64,000 nucleotides of DNA. Origin: Romboutsia hominis. Lineage in GTDB: Bacteria > Bacillota > Clostridia > Peptostreptococcales > Peptostreptococcaceae. A program made the translations under genes and the position numbers. Under the pieces are notes generated by a model. The model was not told the DNA's origin and searched no databases. It was given only the letters and a program-made list of their open reading frames with translations. Each line of letters begins with the position of its first letter. Within the stretch, counting starts at the first letter, position 1. This document shows, piece after piece, positions 16,948 to 26,040 of this stretch. The stretch is from NCBI RefSeq assembly GCF_900002575.1, contig NZ_LN650648.1, positions 2,271,565 through 2,335,564 of the forward strand. The letters are read 5' to 3'.

Positions 16948-17208
16948 TTAATAGAACACGATTAGTGCCACCCTCTTTAGTAACATTAATACTAATATTG
17001 CTATCATTGGTGAAAAATCTACCGGTCCACTATTGTACTTATACATTATAGACCTTATAGGACCTTCTATTGGTTCTGTTATATTATTTAATATATAGTA
17101 TAACTTACTTCCCATCCCATTAGGAAACCAAGACATTAAACTCTTTATAATTATTATCCAAGATAATATATCAAATAGATAATATAAAGCCAATCCTATA
17201 GTACTCAT
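16948..17208 (-). CDS. YggT/YlmG-family membrane protein
   Basis: Small membrane protein of 86 aa with two hydrophobic segments and the family PIxSWFP-like stretch (LMSWFPNGMGSKLYYILNNITEPIEGPIRSIM). YggT/YlmG proteins accompany sepF and are thought to help division or osmotic tolerance; the mechanism is not known. Between sepF and ylmH in a tight operon. Confidence 0.9.
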   Translation of the reverse strand: MSTIGLALYYLFDILSWIIIIKSLMSWFPNGMGSKLYYILNNITEPIEGPIRSIMYKYNSGPVDFSPMIAILVLMLLKRVALIVFY

Positions 17209-17233
17209 TATTTAACCCCTTTACTTTTATATT

Positions 17234-17686
17234 TTATTTATTATTTTGCCAAGGGAAAAGTGTCTTGCTGTTTTCTAATTCCTTTTTTAAATTTGCATCT
17301 ATATCTACATTATTTGGTGCAAGTATAAATATAGCTTTAGATACTTTTTGTATACTTCCCTCTAAAACATATACAGCTCCATTCATAAAGTCAAATATAG
17401 ACTTCTTAGCAACTGGATCTTTTAAATTTTCTAAGTTAACTATTACAGTTCTCTTACTCTTTAAATGATCCGCTATAGTTGTAACTTCATCGTATTTTTT
17501 AGGTTCTACTATTACAACCTTCATTTGAGTGTTAGTATGTAACTTTACTATGTTAGTATTTTTTATAGCTGTTCCAATTTCTGGTTCCATATCTAGTTCA
17601 TCTTCAATTATTTCTTCTTCTTCGATATAATCTTCATCTTCCTCTATAAACCAATTTTTAAACTTAGTTATCATGTTATCTCCCAT
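17234..17686 (-). CDS. sepF: Cell-division protein SepF
   Basis: SepF of 150 aa, a membrane-binding FtsZ partner that forms rings supporting the septum. An amphipathic N-terminal helix (MITKFKNWFIEE) is followed by an acidic linker and the conserved SepF fold from about 65 to 145 (VVIVEPKKYDEVTTIADHLKSKRTVIVNL ... FILAPNNV). AAGGAGG is nine bases before the ATG; a second in-frame ATG at codon 5 would also give an acceptable amphipathic start. Confidence 0.95.
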   Translation of the reverse strand: MGDNMITKFKNWFIEEDEDYIEEEEIIEDELDMEPEIGTAIKNTNIVKLHTNTQMKVVIVEPKKYDEVTTIADHLKSKRTVIVNLENLKDPVAKKSIFDFMNGAVYVLEGSIQKVSKAIFILAPNNVDIDANLKKELENSKTLFPWQNNK

Positions 17687-17733
17687 TATTGACTTCCTCC
17701 TTATTTATTAATCAAATTTTAAATTCATATAAT

Positions 17734-18435
17734 CTACTTATCGTAATTTCTGGCTCCAAATATAGAGGTTCCAACTCTAACTATATTAGACCCTTCCTCT
17801 ATTGCTATTTCATAATCATTGCTCATTCCCATAGATAAATATTCCATAGAAACATTGTTTATATTTAACTTATCAATTTCTACAGCTAATTCCTTTAATC
17901 CTCTAAATACTTTTCTAACTTCATCTTTATTTTCTGTAAAAGGCGCCATAGTCATAAGACCTTTAATTTTTATATTATTATAATTATTTGCTACTTCTTT
18001 TATAAAATCTATAGCACCTTCTTTATATATACCATGCTTGCTTTCTTCTTTTGATATATTTATTTGTACTAAACAATTTATAGTCTTATCTATTTTTTCT
18101 GCCCTTTTTTGTATTTCTTCACATAAAGCTATTCTATCTAAAGAGTGTATCATATAAACCTTATCTATTATATACTTTACCTTATTAGTTTGTAAACTTC
18201 CTATTAAATGCCAATTTACTTTATCGCCTATAACTTCATACTTTCTAGCTAGTTCTTGTGGCTTATTTTCTCCAACATCTTTAACTCCATTTTCTATAGC
18301 TTCTAAAACCTTATCTACATCTACAGTCTTAGTTACTGCTAATAAAGTTACTTCATCAATTTTTCTATTAGAAACATTACAACTATTTTTAATTTTTTCT
18401 CTTACCATATCTAAATTTTCTTTTACGCTTGACAC
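17734..18435 (-). CDS. YggS-family PLP homeostasis protein
   Basis: PLP-binding alanine-racemase-like barrel protein of 233 aa (YggS/PROSC/YlmE) that keeps pyridoxal phosphate and amino-acid pools balanced. The PLP-lysine is in LLAVTKTVD near residue 30; the HLIGSLQTNKVKYI phosphate loop and the C-terminal MSNDYEIAIEEGSNIVRVGTSIFG are typical. Translation starts at a GTG (18433-18435) after AGGTGA. Its place directly before sepF matches other Firmicutes. Confidence 0.93.
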   Translation of the reverse strand: MSSVKENLDMVREKIKNSCNVSNRKIDEVTLLAVTKTVDVDKVLEAIENGVKDVGENKPQELARKYEVIGDKVNWHLIGSLQTNKVKYIIDKVYMIHSLDRIALCEEIQKRAEKIDKTINCLVQINISKEESKHGIYKEGAIDFIKEVANNYNNIKIKGLMTMAPFTENKDEVRKVFRGLKELAVEIDKLNINNVSMEYLSMGMSNDYEIAIEEGSNIVRVGTSIFGARNYDK

Positions 18436-18443
18436 TTTATCAC

Positions 18444-19532
18444 CTACTTTATTTTTATTTTCTTATTTATAATATTTGGGTTTAATACAACCTCATCATG
18501 CAATGCAATCACTTTTTCTTTATCGCTACTATCATTTTTTACGAATATATAATCATCAGCTTCATAGGCAACATCACTTAATTCAACAAATTCCATATTG
18601 TTAGTTTGCTGATTTAATATATATACCCCTTTTTTCTTGTCTACTGATTTTATAGATTTCTTTGGTATCTTAAAACCTTCTATATGCTTATATATTATAT
18701 CAAATTCTTCTACTCTTGTATCATAAATTCCTATATTTTGGCTAGTTATTTTTAGTATTACTATGATATCATCATTATCTTTTTTAACCTTATTGACCTT
18801 ACCATCTAATATTTCTTCATTAAAAGATATTTCAATCTTATTACCTACTTCAAAATATTTCCTATATTTTTCTTCTATACATACTGCTATATATACATCA
18901 TTTGGATTAACTATTTTAAATACTGGATCATTTTCTTTAATTTTTTTATCATTTGAATTTATATCTGTATAGTTATTATTAGTATTCTCTATATCATCTT
19001 TGGTTAAATAATCTATACTATCTGTATTATACTTTCCTTCATTTTCATCTATTTTATAAGATATTACTCCTGATATATCAGCTTTTACATAAGATGTAGA
19101 ACTTTTTGCCTTTTTTTCTAGAATTGCTTTTTTATTTTTACTATTTTCTAACTGATTAGCTGTGATATGTTTTAATGTACTATTATCTTGACTATCTATT
19201 TGTTCCTTTAACTTATTTATTTCTTTGTCTAAGTTTTCTATATCTGAATTTATTTTTTCTATATCTATATCCTTATATATATATCCTATATTTTCTGATT
19301 TTTGTACTTTTTCACCTTCTTCATGTAGATTTTTAAACGTTCCATCTGCATTTGATACAATTACACTCTCATCTTTTATTACAAGCCCTTTTGTATTAAT
19401 TTTTAGCTCCATATCTTCTAATTCAACGGCCATAGTCCTGGTATTTTCACCTATTAAAAATATACTAATTTGAAATACAAAATATATAGCTATTCCTAGT
19501 ATTAGTATTTTAGATATTTTCTTATTTTTCAT
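18444..19532 (-). CDS. HlyD/RND-adaptor-like membrane protein
   Basis: Protein of 362 aa with one N-terminal membrane segment (about 8-27). A split lipoyl-like region flanks a coiled-coil hairpin (about 95-150, INSDIENLDKEINKLKEQID), followed by a beta-rich C-terminal part. This is the build of HlyD-type periplasmic adaptors, but no ABC or RND partner is nearby. It heads the yggS-sepF-yggT-ylmH-divIVA operon with nine bases to yggS, so a role with division or the envelope is more likely than drug export. Function not established. Confidence 0.7.
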   Translation of the reverse strand: MKNKKISKILILGIAIYFVFQISIFLIGENTRTMAVELEDMELKINTKGLVIKDESVIVSNADGTFKNLHEEGEKVQKSENIGYIYKDIDIEKINSDIENLDKEINKLKEQIDSQDNSTLKHITANQLENSKNKKAILEKKAKSSTSYVKADISGVISYKIDENEGKYNTDSIDYLTKDDIENTNNNYTDINSNDKKIKENDPVFKIVNPNDVYIAVCIEEKYRKYFEVGNKIEISFNEEILDGKVNKVKKDNDDIIVILKITSQNIGIYDTRVEEFDIIYKHIEGFKIPKKSIKSVDKKKGVYILNQQTNNMEFVELSDVAYEADDYIFVKNDSSDKEKVIALHDEVVLNPNIINKKIKIK

Positions 19533-19661
19533 ACTTTTCCCCCTTTAAATCTAGGTACTTTATTAATTCTTCAAATAATATTATATTTCCTTTTATTGTG
19601 GTGATTCTAAATCTTAAATATTTGCTTGTATATTTAATTTTGCTTACAATCTAATAAATAA

Positions 19662-19704
19662 AAAAAAGTGTAGGCTATTAATTTATATAGCCTACACTTT
19701 TTTT
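19662..19704 (-). terminator. Terminator after the alanine symporter gene
   Basis: Long stem AAAAGTGTAGGCTAT/ATAGCCTACACTTTT with an 8-base loop and T-run on the minus strand. Confidence 0.92.
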
Positions 19705-21184
19705 ATTTATTAGATTCCTTTTTAACTTTTTCTTCCCAGAAATCAGCATTCTTTATCCCAAGTTTTATTGGATCAAATGTTCTTTCTTCTCTTGGTATTC
19801 CTGCTTTCATTTGTTCTTCATAATCTTTGAAACACTTCATGGCTACATTTGATAATAAAAGTATAGCTATTATATTTAACCAAGCCATACTTCCAACACC
19901 TATATCCCCCATAGTCCATGCAAGAGATGCTGTCTTTACACAACCAAATGCAACTGCTCCTAATAATATAACTCTAAGTATATTTATAAATAACTTAGTT
20001 GTTTTTCCTTTAAATATTCTCTTACTTATATATATAATATTAACTTCTGCTATATAGTAGTATGCCATTATAGTCGTAAAGGCAAAGAAGAATAATGCTA
20101 TAGATACAAAGGCTGACCCAAATCCTGGTATCAACGAGTCTACTGCTGTTTGAGTATATATAGGTCCTATCTCAACTCCTGGTAAATTCTCAACAATCAT
20201 AGCTCCATTTACTCCATGAACGTTATAGCTTCCTGTCATAAGTATCATAAATCCTGTTGCTGAACATACAAATAAAGTATCTACATATACTGAAAATGCT
20301 TGAACTAAACCTTGCTTAGCTGGATGACTTACTTCAGCTGCTGCTGCTGCTTGTGGCCCAGTTCCTTGACCTGCTTCATTTGAATAAACTCCACGTTTTA
20401 CTCCCCAAGCTATTGTTGAACCTATTATTCCTGCAAATGCTTGCTCTGCTCCAAATGCAGACTTAAATACTAACTCTATAATACTTGGTAATTGTTCTAT
20501 ATTAACAGCTATTATTACAAGAGACATTAATATATAAATCCCTCCCATAAATGGAACTATTAATTCTGCTGCAGAACTTATTCTTTTTATTCCACCAAAT
20601 ATTATAAGTGCTAGTAATATAACTAGGACTACAGTTATTATCATTGGGTCTATCTTAAAAGCATTATTTACTGCTACTGTTATAGAGTTAGATTGAACAC
20701 CAGGTAGTAATAATCCTGTTGCTAATACTGTTGCTAATGCAAATAATATGCCGTACCATTTAGAAAACTTAGTATTTCCAAGTCCCTTTTCAATATAGTA
20801 TGCTGGTCCTCCACGATATAATCCATCATGTTCTTCTTTATAAACTTGGGCTAATGTAGATTCTGCAAATGCTGATCCTGCACCTAAAAATGCTATTGCC
20901 CACATCCAAAATAGTGCTCCTGGTCCTCCCATTGCTATAGCCGTCGCTACCCCTGCTATATTACCGGTACCTATACGCCCTGCTAGCGCTGTACATAGAG
21001 CTTGAAATGATGAAATACCCTGAGCTGATTTTTCTCCTTTAAATAATAAGGCTACCATTTCTTTAAGGTGTCTTATTTGAGAGAATTTGGTTCTAAAAGA
21101 AAAATAAATACCTGAACCTAAACATAAAAATACTAACCAGTTACTCCAAATAATATCATTTATTGCATAAACAATACGCTCCAT
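19703..21184 (-). CDS. Sodium/alanine symporter (AGCS family)
   Basis: AGCS-family Na+ (or H+) coupled alanine/glycine importer of 493 aa with about ten membrane helices. Signature regions seen are GIYFSFRTKFSQIRHL, the GTGNIAGVATAIAMGGPGALFWMW motif, and GVKRGVYSNEAGQGTGPQAAA. Monocistronic, with its own terminator. The substrate is inferred from the family; glutamine or glycine are alternatives. Confidence 0.93.
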   Translation of the reverse strand: MERIVYAINDIIWSNWLVFLCLGSGIYFSFRTKFSQIRHLKEMVALLFKGEKSAQGISSFQALCTALAGRIGTGNIAGVATAIAMGGPGALFWMWAIAFLGAGSAFAESTLAQVYKEEHDGLYRGGPAYYIEKGLGNTKFSKWYGILFALATVLATGLLLPGVQSNSITVAVNNAFKIDPMIITVVLVILLALIIFGGIKRISSAAELIVPFMGGIYILMSLVIIAVNIEQLPSIIELVFKSAFGAEQAFAGIIGSTIAWGVKRGVYSNEAGQGTGPQAAAAAEVSHPAKQGLVQAFSVYVDTLFVCSATGFMILMTGSYNVHGVNGAMIVENLPGVEIGPIYTQTAVDSLIPGFGSAFVSIALFFFAFTTIMAYYYIAEVNIIYISKRIFKGKTTKLFINILRVILLGAVAFGCVKTASLAWTMGDIGVGSMAWLNIIAILLLSNVAMKCFKDYEEQMKAGIPREERTFDPIKLGIKNADFWEEKVKKESNK

Positions 21185-21342
21185 AACATACCCCCTTTTT
21201 TAATATATATTCTATAAATTTTTTGATTTAATAGATTATATTATTAATTTTGGATATATGTTCTTTAAATTTCAAGTATTTTCTTACAATTCAAAAAATT
21301 ATCATATAATCATTTTAACTTTATTATAAGCTTATATAAGAA

Positions 21343-21367
21343 TAGGAAAGGTTTTTAACCTTTCCTA
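21343..21367 (-). terminator. Hairpin after spoIVA
   Basis: An 11-bp stem TAGGAAAGGTT/AACCTTTCCTA with a 3-base loop. The T-tail is weak, so termination strength is uncertain. Confidence 0.55.
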
Positions 21368-21414
21368 CGTTTAAATATTATCTTAATTAGCCATCTAATT
21401 TTTATCAGTGTATT

Positions 21415-22887
21415 TTATAATAATATAGTTATTATATTACTACTTCCTTCATTTATTATCTTTTGTAAAGTTTTTTGTATCTTAACTCTTATTTCTTCAG
21501 GCATTGTATATAGCTTACTTTGTAATTGTTCCTTAACTAAATCATGTAAAGATTTTCCAAACATATTTGATGACCATATTTCATTAGGATTTTGTTCAAA
21601 TTCCTCTTGCATATATTTTATCATCTCTTCGCCTTGATTTTGGCTTCCAACTATAGGTGCTATCTCTGTAGATATATCAGCTTTTATTATATGAAGTGAC
21701 GGTGCATTTGCTCTTAATTTTACTCCATATTGTTTTCCTTGTTTTATTATTTCTGGTTCCTCTAAGCTTAATTCTTCTAAAGATGGCGCTACAACTCCAT
21801 AGCCTTTTGTTTTTGCATCTATTAAAGCAGATTCTATCTTGTCATATTCATTTTTAACTCTAGATAACTTAGTTACTAAGCTAAGCAGTTGATGGTCTCC
21901 ATCTATTTTAAATCCACTCTTTTCTTCTAATACATTGTAGAATAAATCTTGCTTAGCAGATAAATCTATACTTATAACACCTTCTCCAAGTTCAACATTA
22001 TCAACTGATGTATCTTCTAAGAATTCTAACTCTGAAAATCCTGCTACAATACTATCTATATCTCTTATCTTTCCAATTTCTTCTATACTTTGCTTTAATG
22101 TGAATATTATATTATTTTTTATCCAATGATTTCTCTCTAATCCTTCTATCCATTGAGGTAAATTTATTCTTATTTCATTTAATGGAAAATCATAAAGTAC
22201 TGTTTCCATAACGCTCTCTATATCTTCTTCATCCATAGCTAATACATTTAATGGTACTATAGGAGCTTCATACTTTTCTTCTAATTCAGATCTTAATAAT
22301 TCTATATCTTCACTGTATGGATCAAGTGTATTTAATACAATAGCAAAAGGCTTATTTAAAGACTTTAACTCATTTATAACTCTTTCTTCTGCTTGTAAAT
22401 AACTCTTTCTATCTATACCTGTTACTGAACCATCTGTTATAACTACTATACCTAATGTTGAATGATCTCTTATAACTTTTTTAGTTCCTATCTCTGCTGC
22501 TTGCTCAAATGTCATAGCTTCTTGTGACCATGGCGTTGATACTAATCTTTGTTTACCATCTTCTTCATGTCCTAAAGCTCCATCTACTATGTACCCAACA
22601 CAATCAACCATTCTAACTTTTAAATTTACAGTATCTCTAACCTTTATCTCCACTCCATCTGCTGGAACAAATTTTGGTTCTACTGTCATTATTGTCTTAC
22701 CTGAACCACTTTGAGGTATTTCATCCTTTGTTCTTTCCTTTTTAAATTCATTTTCTATATTCGGTATTACTAACTTTTCCATAAACTTTCTTATAAATGT
22801 AGATTTACCCGTTCTAACAGGACCTACTACACCTATATATATATCTCCTTGAGTCCTCTTAGCTATGTCTTCATATATGTTATTCAT
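21415..22887 (-). CDS. spoIVA: Stage IV sporulation protein A
   Basis: SpoIVA of 490 aa, the ATPase that polymerises on the outer forespore membrane and anchors the spore coat. Walker A GPVRTGKSTFIRKF is at 20-33; a DCVGYIVDGALGHEEDG motif follows. Length and the C-terminal domain match the family (about 490 aa). Expected to be under sigma-E in the mother cell; I could not pick a convincing sigma-E promoter in the roughly 130 bases upstream. Single-gene unit. Confidence 0.97.
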   Translation of the reverse strand: MNNIYEDIAKRTQGDIYIGVVGPVRTGKSTFIRKFMEKLVIPNIENEFKKERTKDEIPQSGSGKTIMTVEPKFVPADGVEIKVRDTVNLKVRMVDCVGYIVDGALGHEEDGKQRLVSTPWSQEAMTFEQAAEIGTKKVIRDHSTLGIVVITDGSVTGIDRKSYLQAEERVINELKSLNKPFAIVLNTLDPYSEDIELLRSELEEKYEAPIVPLNVLAMDEEDIESVMETVLYDFPLNEIRINLPQWIEGLERNHWIKNNIIFTLKQSIEEIGKIRDIDSIVAGFSELEFLEDTSVDNVELGEGVISIDLSAKQDLFYNVLEEKSGFKIDGDHQLLSLVTKLSRVKNEYDKIESALIDAKTKGYGVVAPSLEELSLEEPEIIKQGKQYGVKLRANAPSLHIIKADISTEIAPIVGSQNQGEEMIKYMQEEFEQNPNEIWSSNMFGKSLHDLVKEQLQSKLYTMPEEIRVKIQKTLQKIINEGSSNIITILL

Positions 22888-23004
22888 TAATTTTCCCCTC
22901 CTGCATATAGTTTCTTAATAAAGTATATTTTTATTTGTCCCCTATTATTACTAATAATTTCTAAATTTATATATAAATCATGCTTGTCATTTTTAATTTT
23001 TAAA

Positions 23005-23034
23005 ATAAAAAAGCTAGGATTAAAATCCTAGCTT
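23005..23034 (-). terminator. Terminator overlapping the end of gpsA
   Basis: An 11-bp stem AAGCTAGGATT/AATCCTAGCTT with a short loop and a T-run. The 5' arm is made by the last coding codons and the stop of gpsA. Confidence 0.88.
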
Positions 23035-24042
23035 ATCTTCCACTACTTCTTCTATTTCATGTGTTTTGTTTCTCATCATTAAATCTGCTACTACTTCATT
23101 TGGATTTGCACCTTCGTGAAGTACAGAATATATTGCACTTGTAATTGGCATATCTATACCTAGCTTTTTAGAAACATCATAAGCAACTTCTGTAGCAGTT
23201 ATACCTTCTACTACCATTTTAACTTCAGCAAGAGTTTCTTCTAAACTTTTTCCTTGCCCTATAAGAATTCCTGCTCTTCTATTTCTACTATGCATACTTG
23301 TACAAGTAACTATTAAATCACCTATACCTGATAGTCCTGAGAAAGTAGATAAATTAGCACCCATTTTAACTCCTAATCTTCCTATTTCTCTTATACCTCT
23401 AGTCATAAGTGCAGCTTTTGCATTATCTCCATATCCTAAACCATCACATATACCTGCACCAAATGCAATTATATTTTTAAGAGCTCCACCAAGTTCAACT
23501 CCTACTATGTCAGGGTTAGTATACACTCTAAATTTAGGTGTCATAAACATATCTTGAACTATTTGAGCCACTTCTAAATTTTCTGATGCAACTACTACTG
23601 TAGTAGGTATATCTCTTGCAACTTCTTCTGCATGAGATGGACCTGATAAAGTTACATAAGGATTATTTGGAAGCTCCTCAGCTACAACCTCTGATAGTCT
23701 AAGCCCAGTTCCTCTTTCTAATCCTTTTGCAACATCTACTACTATTTGTTCATCTTTTACAAATGGCTTTAGGCTACTTGAAACACTTCTTATAGCTTGA
23801 GAAGGTACTGCTAATACTATAATTTTACTGTCTAGTACTGCTTCTTCTAAAGATGTTGTAAGTGTTATGTTATTTGGGAATAAAACCCCTGGTAAATAAT
23901 CTATATTTTCTTTTGTCTTATTTATTTTATCAGCTTGTTCTTGACTTAAAGTCCATATGCTTACTTCATAGCCTTTTTTAGCTAGTACTAAACCTAATGC
24001 ACTTCCCCAACTTCCAGCTCCTAAAATACATACTTTTTCCAT
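23020..24042 (-). CDS. gpsA: NAD(P)-dependent glycerol-3-phosphate dehydrogenase
   Basis: Converts dihydroxyacetone phosphate to sn-glycerol-3-phosphate, the backbone for phospholipids. 340 aa; N-terminal Rossmann motif GAGSWGSALGLVLAKKG, then VDVAKGLERGTG and GALKNIIAFGAGICDGLGYGDNAKAALMTRG with the catalytic Lys. An in-frame GTG four codons upstream overlaps the AGGTGG site; the ATG at 24040-24042 with eight-base spacing is chosen. It follows plsY, the acyltransferase that uses its product. Confidence 0.96.
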   Translation of the reverse strand: MEKVCILGAGSWGSALGLVLAKKGYEVSIWTLSQEQADKINKTKENIDYLPGVLFPNNITLTTSLEEAVLDSKIIVLAVPSQAIRSVSSSLKPFVKDEQIVVDVAKGLERGTGLRLSEVVAEELPNNPYVTLSGPSHAEEVARDIPTTVVVASENLEVAQIVQDMFMTPKFRVYTNPDIVGVELGGALKNIIAFGAGICDGLGYGDNAKAALMTRGIREIGRLGVKMGANLSTFSGLSGIGDLIVTCTSMHSRNRRAGILIGQGKSLEETLAEVKMVVEGITATEVAYDVSKKLGIDMPITSAIYSVLHEGANPNEVVADLMMRNKTHEIEEVVEDKLGF

Positions 24043-24066
24043 TAAAAACACCACCTAGATACTATT

Positions 24067-24672
24067 TTATTTTTTTTCTCCAATTTTTCTTTCTGTTTTA
24101 TTTATAAGTCTTTTTATATTTTCTCTATGAGTATATATAACTGATAGAGTTAAAAATAATGTAACTAGTACACCTTTTGTATTTTGACTAAATATCATTA
24201 TTACTGGAGAAAGTGATATACTAAGTACTGATCCTAGTGATACGTATTTAGTTATATAAACTATTATTAAAAATACTAAAAAGCAGCTTAAGGCCATTAT
24301 AGGATTAACTGCTATCATAGAACCTAAAGATGTAGCAACTCCTTTTCCACCTTTAAATCCTAAAAATGCTGGCCAGTTATGACCACTAACAACTCCTACA
24401 ACAGCTATATACTTAGCTGTAAGTGGGTCTAGTCCAATATATTTAGCAATTATACCTGCTAATAATACGGCTATTATTCCTTTTAATAAGTCTCCTACAA
24501 ATGTCATAAGACCTGCCTTTTTTCCAAGAGTTCTAAGTACATTAGTAGAACCTGCATTTCCCGATCCCTGAGTTCTTATGTCCACTCCTGCTAATCTTCT
24601 AGCAATAATATATGATGTTGATATATTTCCTAAAAGATAAGCAATTATAAAAATTATTAAATAGTTAAGCAT
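24067..24672 (-). CDS. plsY: Glycerol-3-phosphate acyltransferase PlsY
   Basis: Membrane acyltransferase of 201 aa that transfers acyl from acyl-phosphate to glycerol-3-phosphate, the first step of phospholipid synthesis. Conserved motifs GSGNAGSTNVLRTLG (36-50), GHNWPAFLGFKGGKGVATSLG and the C-terminal HRENIKRL are present, with about five membrane segments. Sits 24 bases after der and 24 before gpsA, so lipid-precursor genes are paired. Confidence 0.96.
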   Translation of the reverse strand: MLNYLIIFIIAYLLGNISTSYIIARRLAGVDIRTQGSGNAGSTNVLRTLGKKAGLMTFVGDLLKGIIAVLLAGIIAKYIGLDPLTAKYIAVVGVVSGHNWPAFLGFKGGKGVATSLGSMIAVNPIMALSCFLVFLIIVYITKYVSLGSVLSISLSPVIMIFSQNTKGVLVTLFLTLSVIYTHRENIKRLINKTERKIGEKK

Positions 24673-24696
24673 ACTAATCCCCCTTAAGTAATTTTA

Positions 24697-26025
24697 TTAC
24701 CTTCTTTTTTCTCTGTATTCAAAGTGTATAGGAGTTCCTTCAAATCCAAAGTTCTCTCTTATCTTATTTTCAAGATATCTTTGATATGAGAAGTGAGTTA
24801 ACTGCTTGTCATTTATAAATAACGTAAACTTAGGTGGCTTAACTCCTGTTTGAGAACCATAGTATATTTTTAATCTCTTTCCTTTGTCTGATGGTGGTTG
24901 ATTTAACATTACAGCTTCACCTATTACATCGTTTAATGCTGATGTTGATACTCTCTTAGCATTTTCGTTTGCTACAAATTCTGCAGTTTCTAATATTTTA
25001 TTCATTCTTTGATTAGTTTTAGCAGAAACAAATAGCACTGGTGCATACATCATAAATGGGAACTTTTCTCTTATTTCTTTTGTGTAATTTCCTAAAGTCT
25101 TGTTGTCTTTTTCTATTAAGTCCCACTTATTAACAACGAATATACATCCTTTACCTTCATCATGTGCTATACCTGCAACTTTTGTATCTTGTTCAGTTAT
25201 ACCTTCTGCTGCATCTATTACTATCATTACAACATCTGCTCTATCTACTGCTGCCATAGATCTTATAACACTATATTTTTCTACTGTTTCATATATCTTA
25301 CTTTTCTTTCTTATACCTGCCGTATCTATAAGCATGAACTGTTGTCCATCTCTTTCTAGATAAGTATCTACAGCATCTCTAGTAGTTCCAGCTATTGGAC
25401 TTACTATAACTCTTTCTTCTCCTAACATCTTGTTAACTATAGAACTCTTTCCTGCATTAGGCTTTCCTGTTATAGCTATCTTTATTATATCTTCGTCATA
25501 CTCTGTATTTAATCCTTTAGGGAAAAATGCTATTACTTCATCTAGTAAGTCTCCAAGTCCCATTCCATTAGCACTAGATATTGCAAATGGAGTTCCTAAT
25601 CCTAATTCATAAAAGTCATATATGTTATCAAATTGATTTATATTATCTATTTTGTTAACTACTAATATAACTGGTTTACTAGTCTTTCTAAGTATTTGTG
25701 CAACTTCTTTATCTGCTGCTGTAAGTCCTGCCTTTCCATCAACTACAAACATTATAACGTGAGCCATGTCCATAGCAAGCATTGCTTGATTTCTCATTTT
25801 AGATAGTATTATATCTCCATTATCTGGCTCTATACCACCTGTATCTATTAATGTGAAGTATCTGTCTAACCACTCAACTTCAGTGAATATTCTATCTCTA
25901 GTTACTCCTGGAGTATCTTCTACTATAGATATTCTTTTTCCTGCTAGTTTATTAAATAATGTTGATTTACCAACATTAGGTCTTCCTACTACTGCAACTA
26001 TCGGTCTATTATTGCTATTGCTCAT
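24697..26025 (-). CDS. der: GTPase Der (EngA)
   Basis: Double-GTPase of 442 aa needed for assembly of the 50S ribosomal subunit. Two G domains are seen: GRPNVGKSTLFN with DTPGVTRDR and VNKID, then GKPNAGKSSIVN with DTAGIRKKSK and VNKWD. A C-terminal KH-like domain (about 350-440) follows. AAGGGAG precedes the ATG. Order DUF512 - der - plsY - gpsA is common in clostridia. Confidence 0.97.
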   Translation of the reverse strand: MSNSNNRPIVAVVGRPNVGKSTLFNKLAGKRISIVEDTPGVTRDRIFTEVEWLDRYFTLIDTGGIEPDNGDIILSKMRNQAMLAMDMAHVIMFVVDGKAGLTAADKEVAQILRKTSKPVILVVNKIDNINQFDNIYDFYELGLGTPFAISSANGMGLGDLLDEVIAFFPKGLNTEYDEDIIKIAITGKPNAGKSSIVNKMLGEERVIVSPIAGTTRDAVDTYLERDGQQFMLIDTAGIRKKSKIYETVEKYSVIRSMAAVDRADVVMIVIDAAEGITEQDTKVAGIAHDEGKGCIFVVNKWDLIEKDNKTLGNYTKEIREKFPFMMYAPVLFVSAKTNQRMNKILETAEFVANENAKRVSTSALNDVIGEAVMLNQPPSDKGKRLKIYYGSQTGVKPPKFTLFINDKQLTHFSYQRYLENKIRENFGFEGTPIHFEYREKRR

Positions 26026-26040
26026 AATAATCTCCCTTCT

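Noticed and set aside
22888-22960. Sigma-E promoter ahead of spoIVA
   Set aside because: Expected from biology, but no sequence pair matched the usual -35/-10 pattern well enough.
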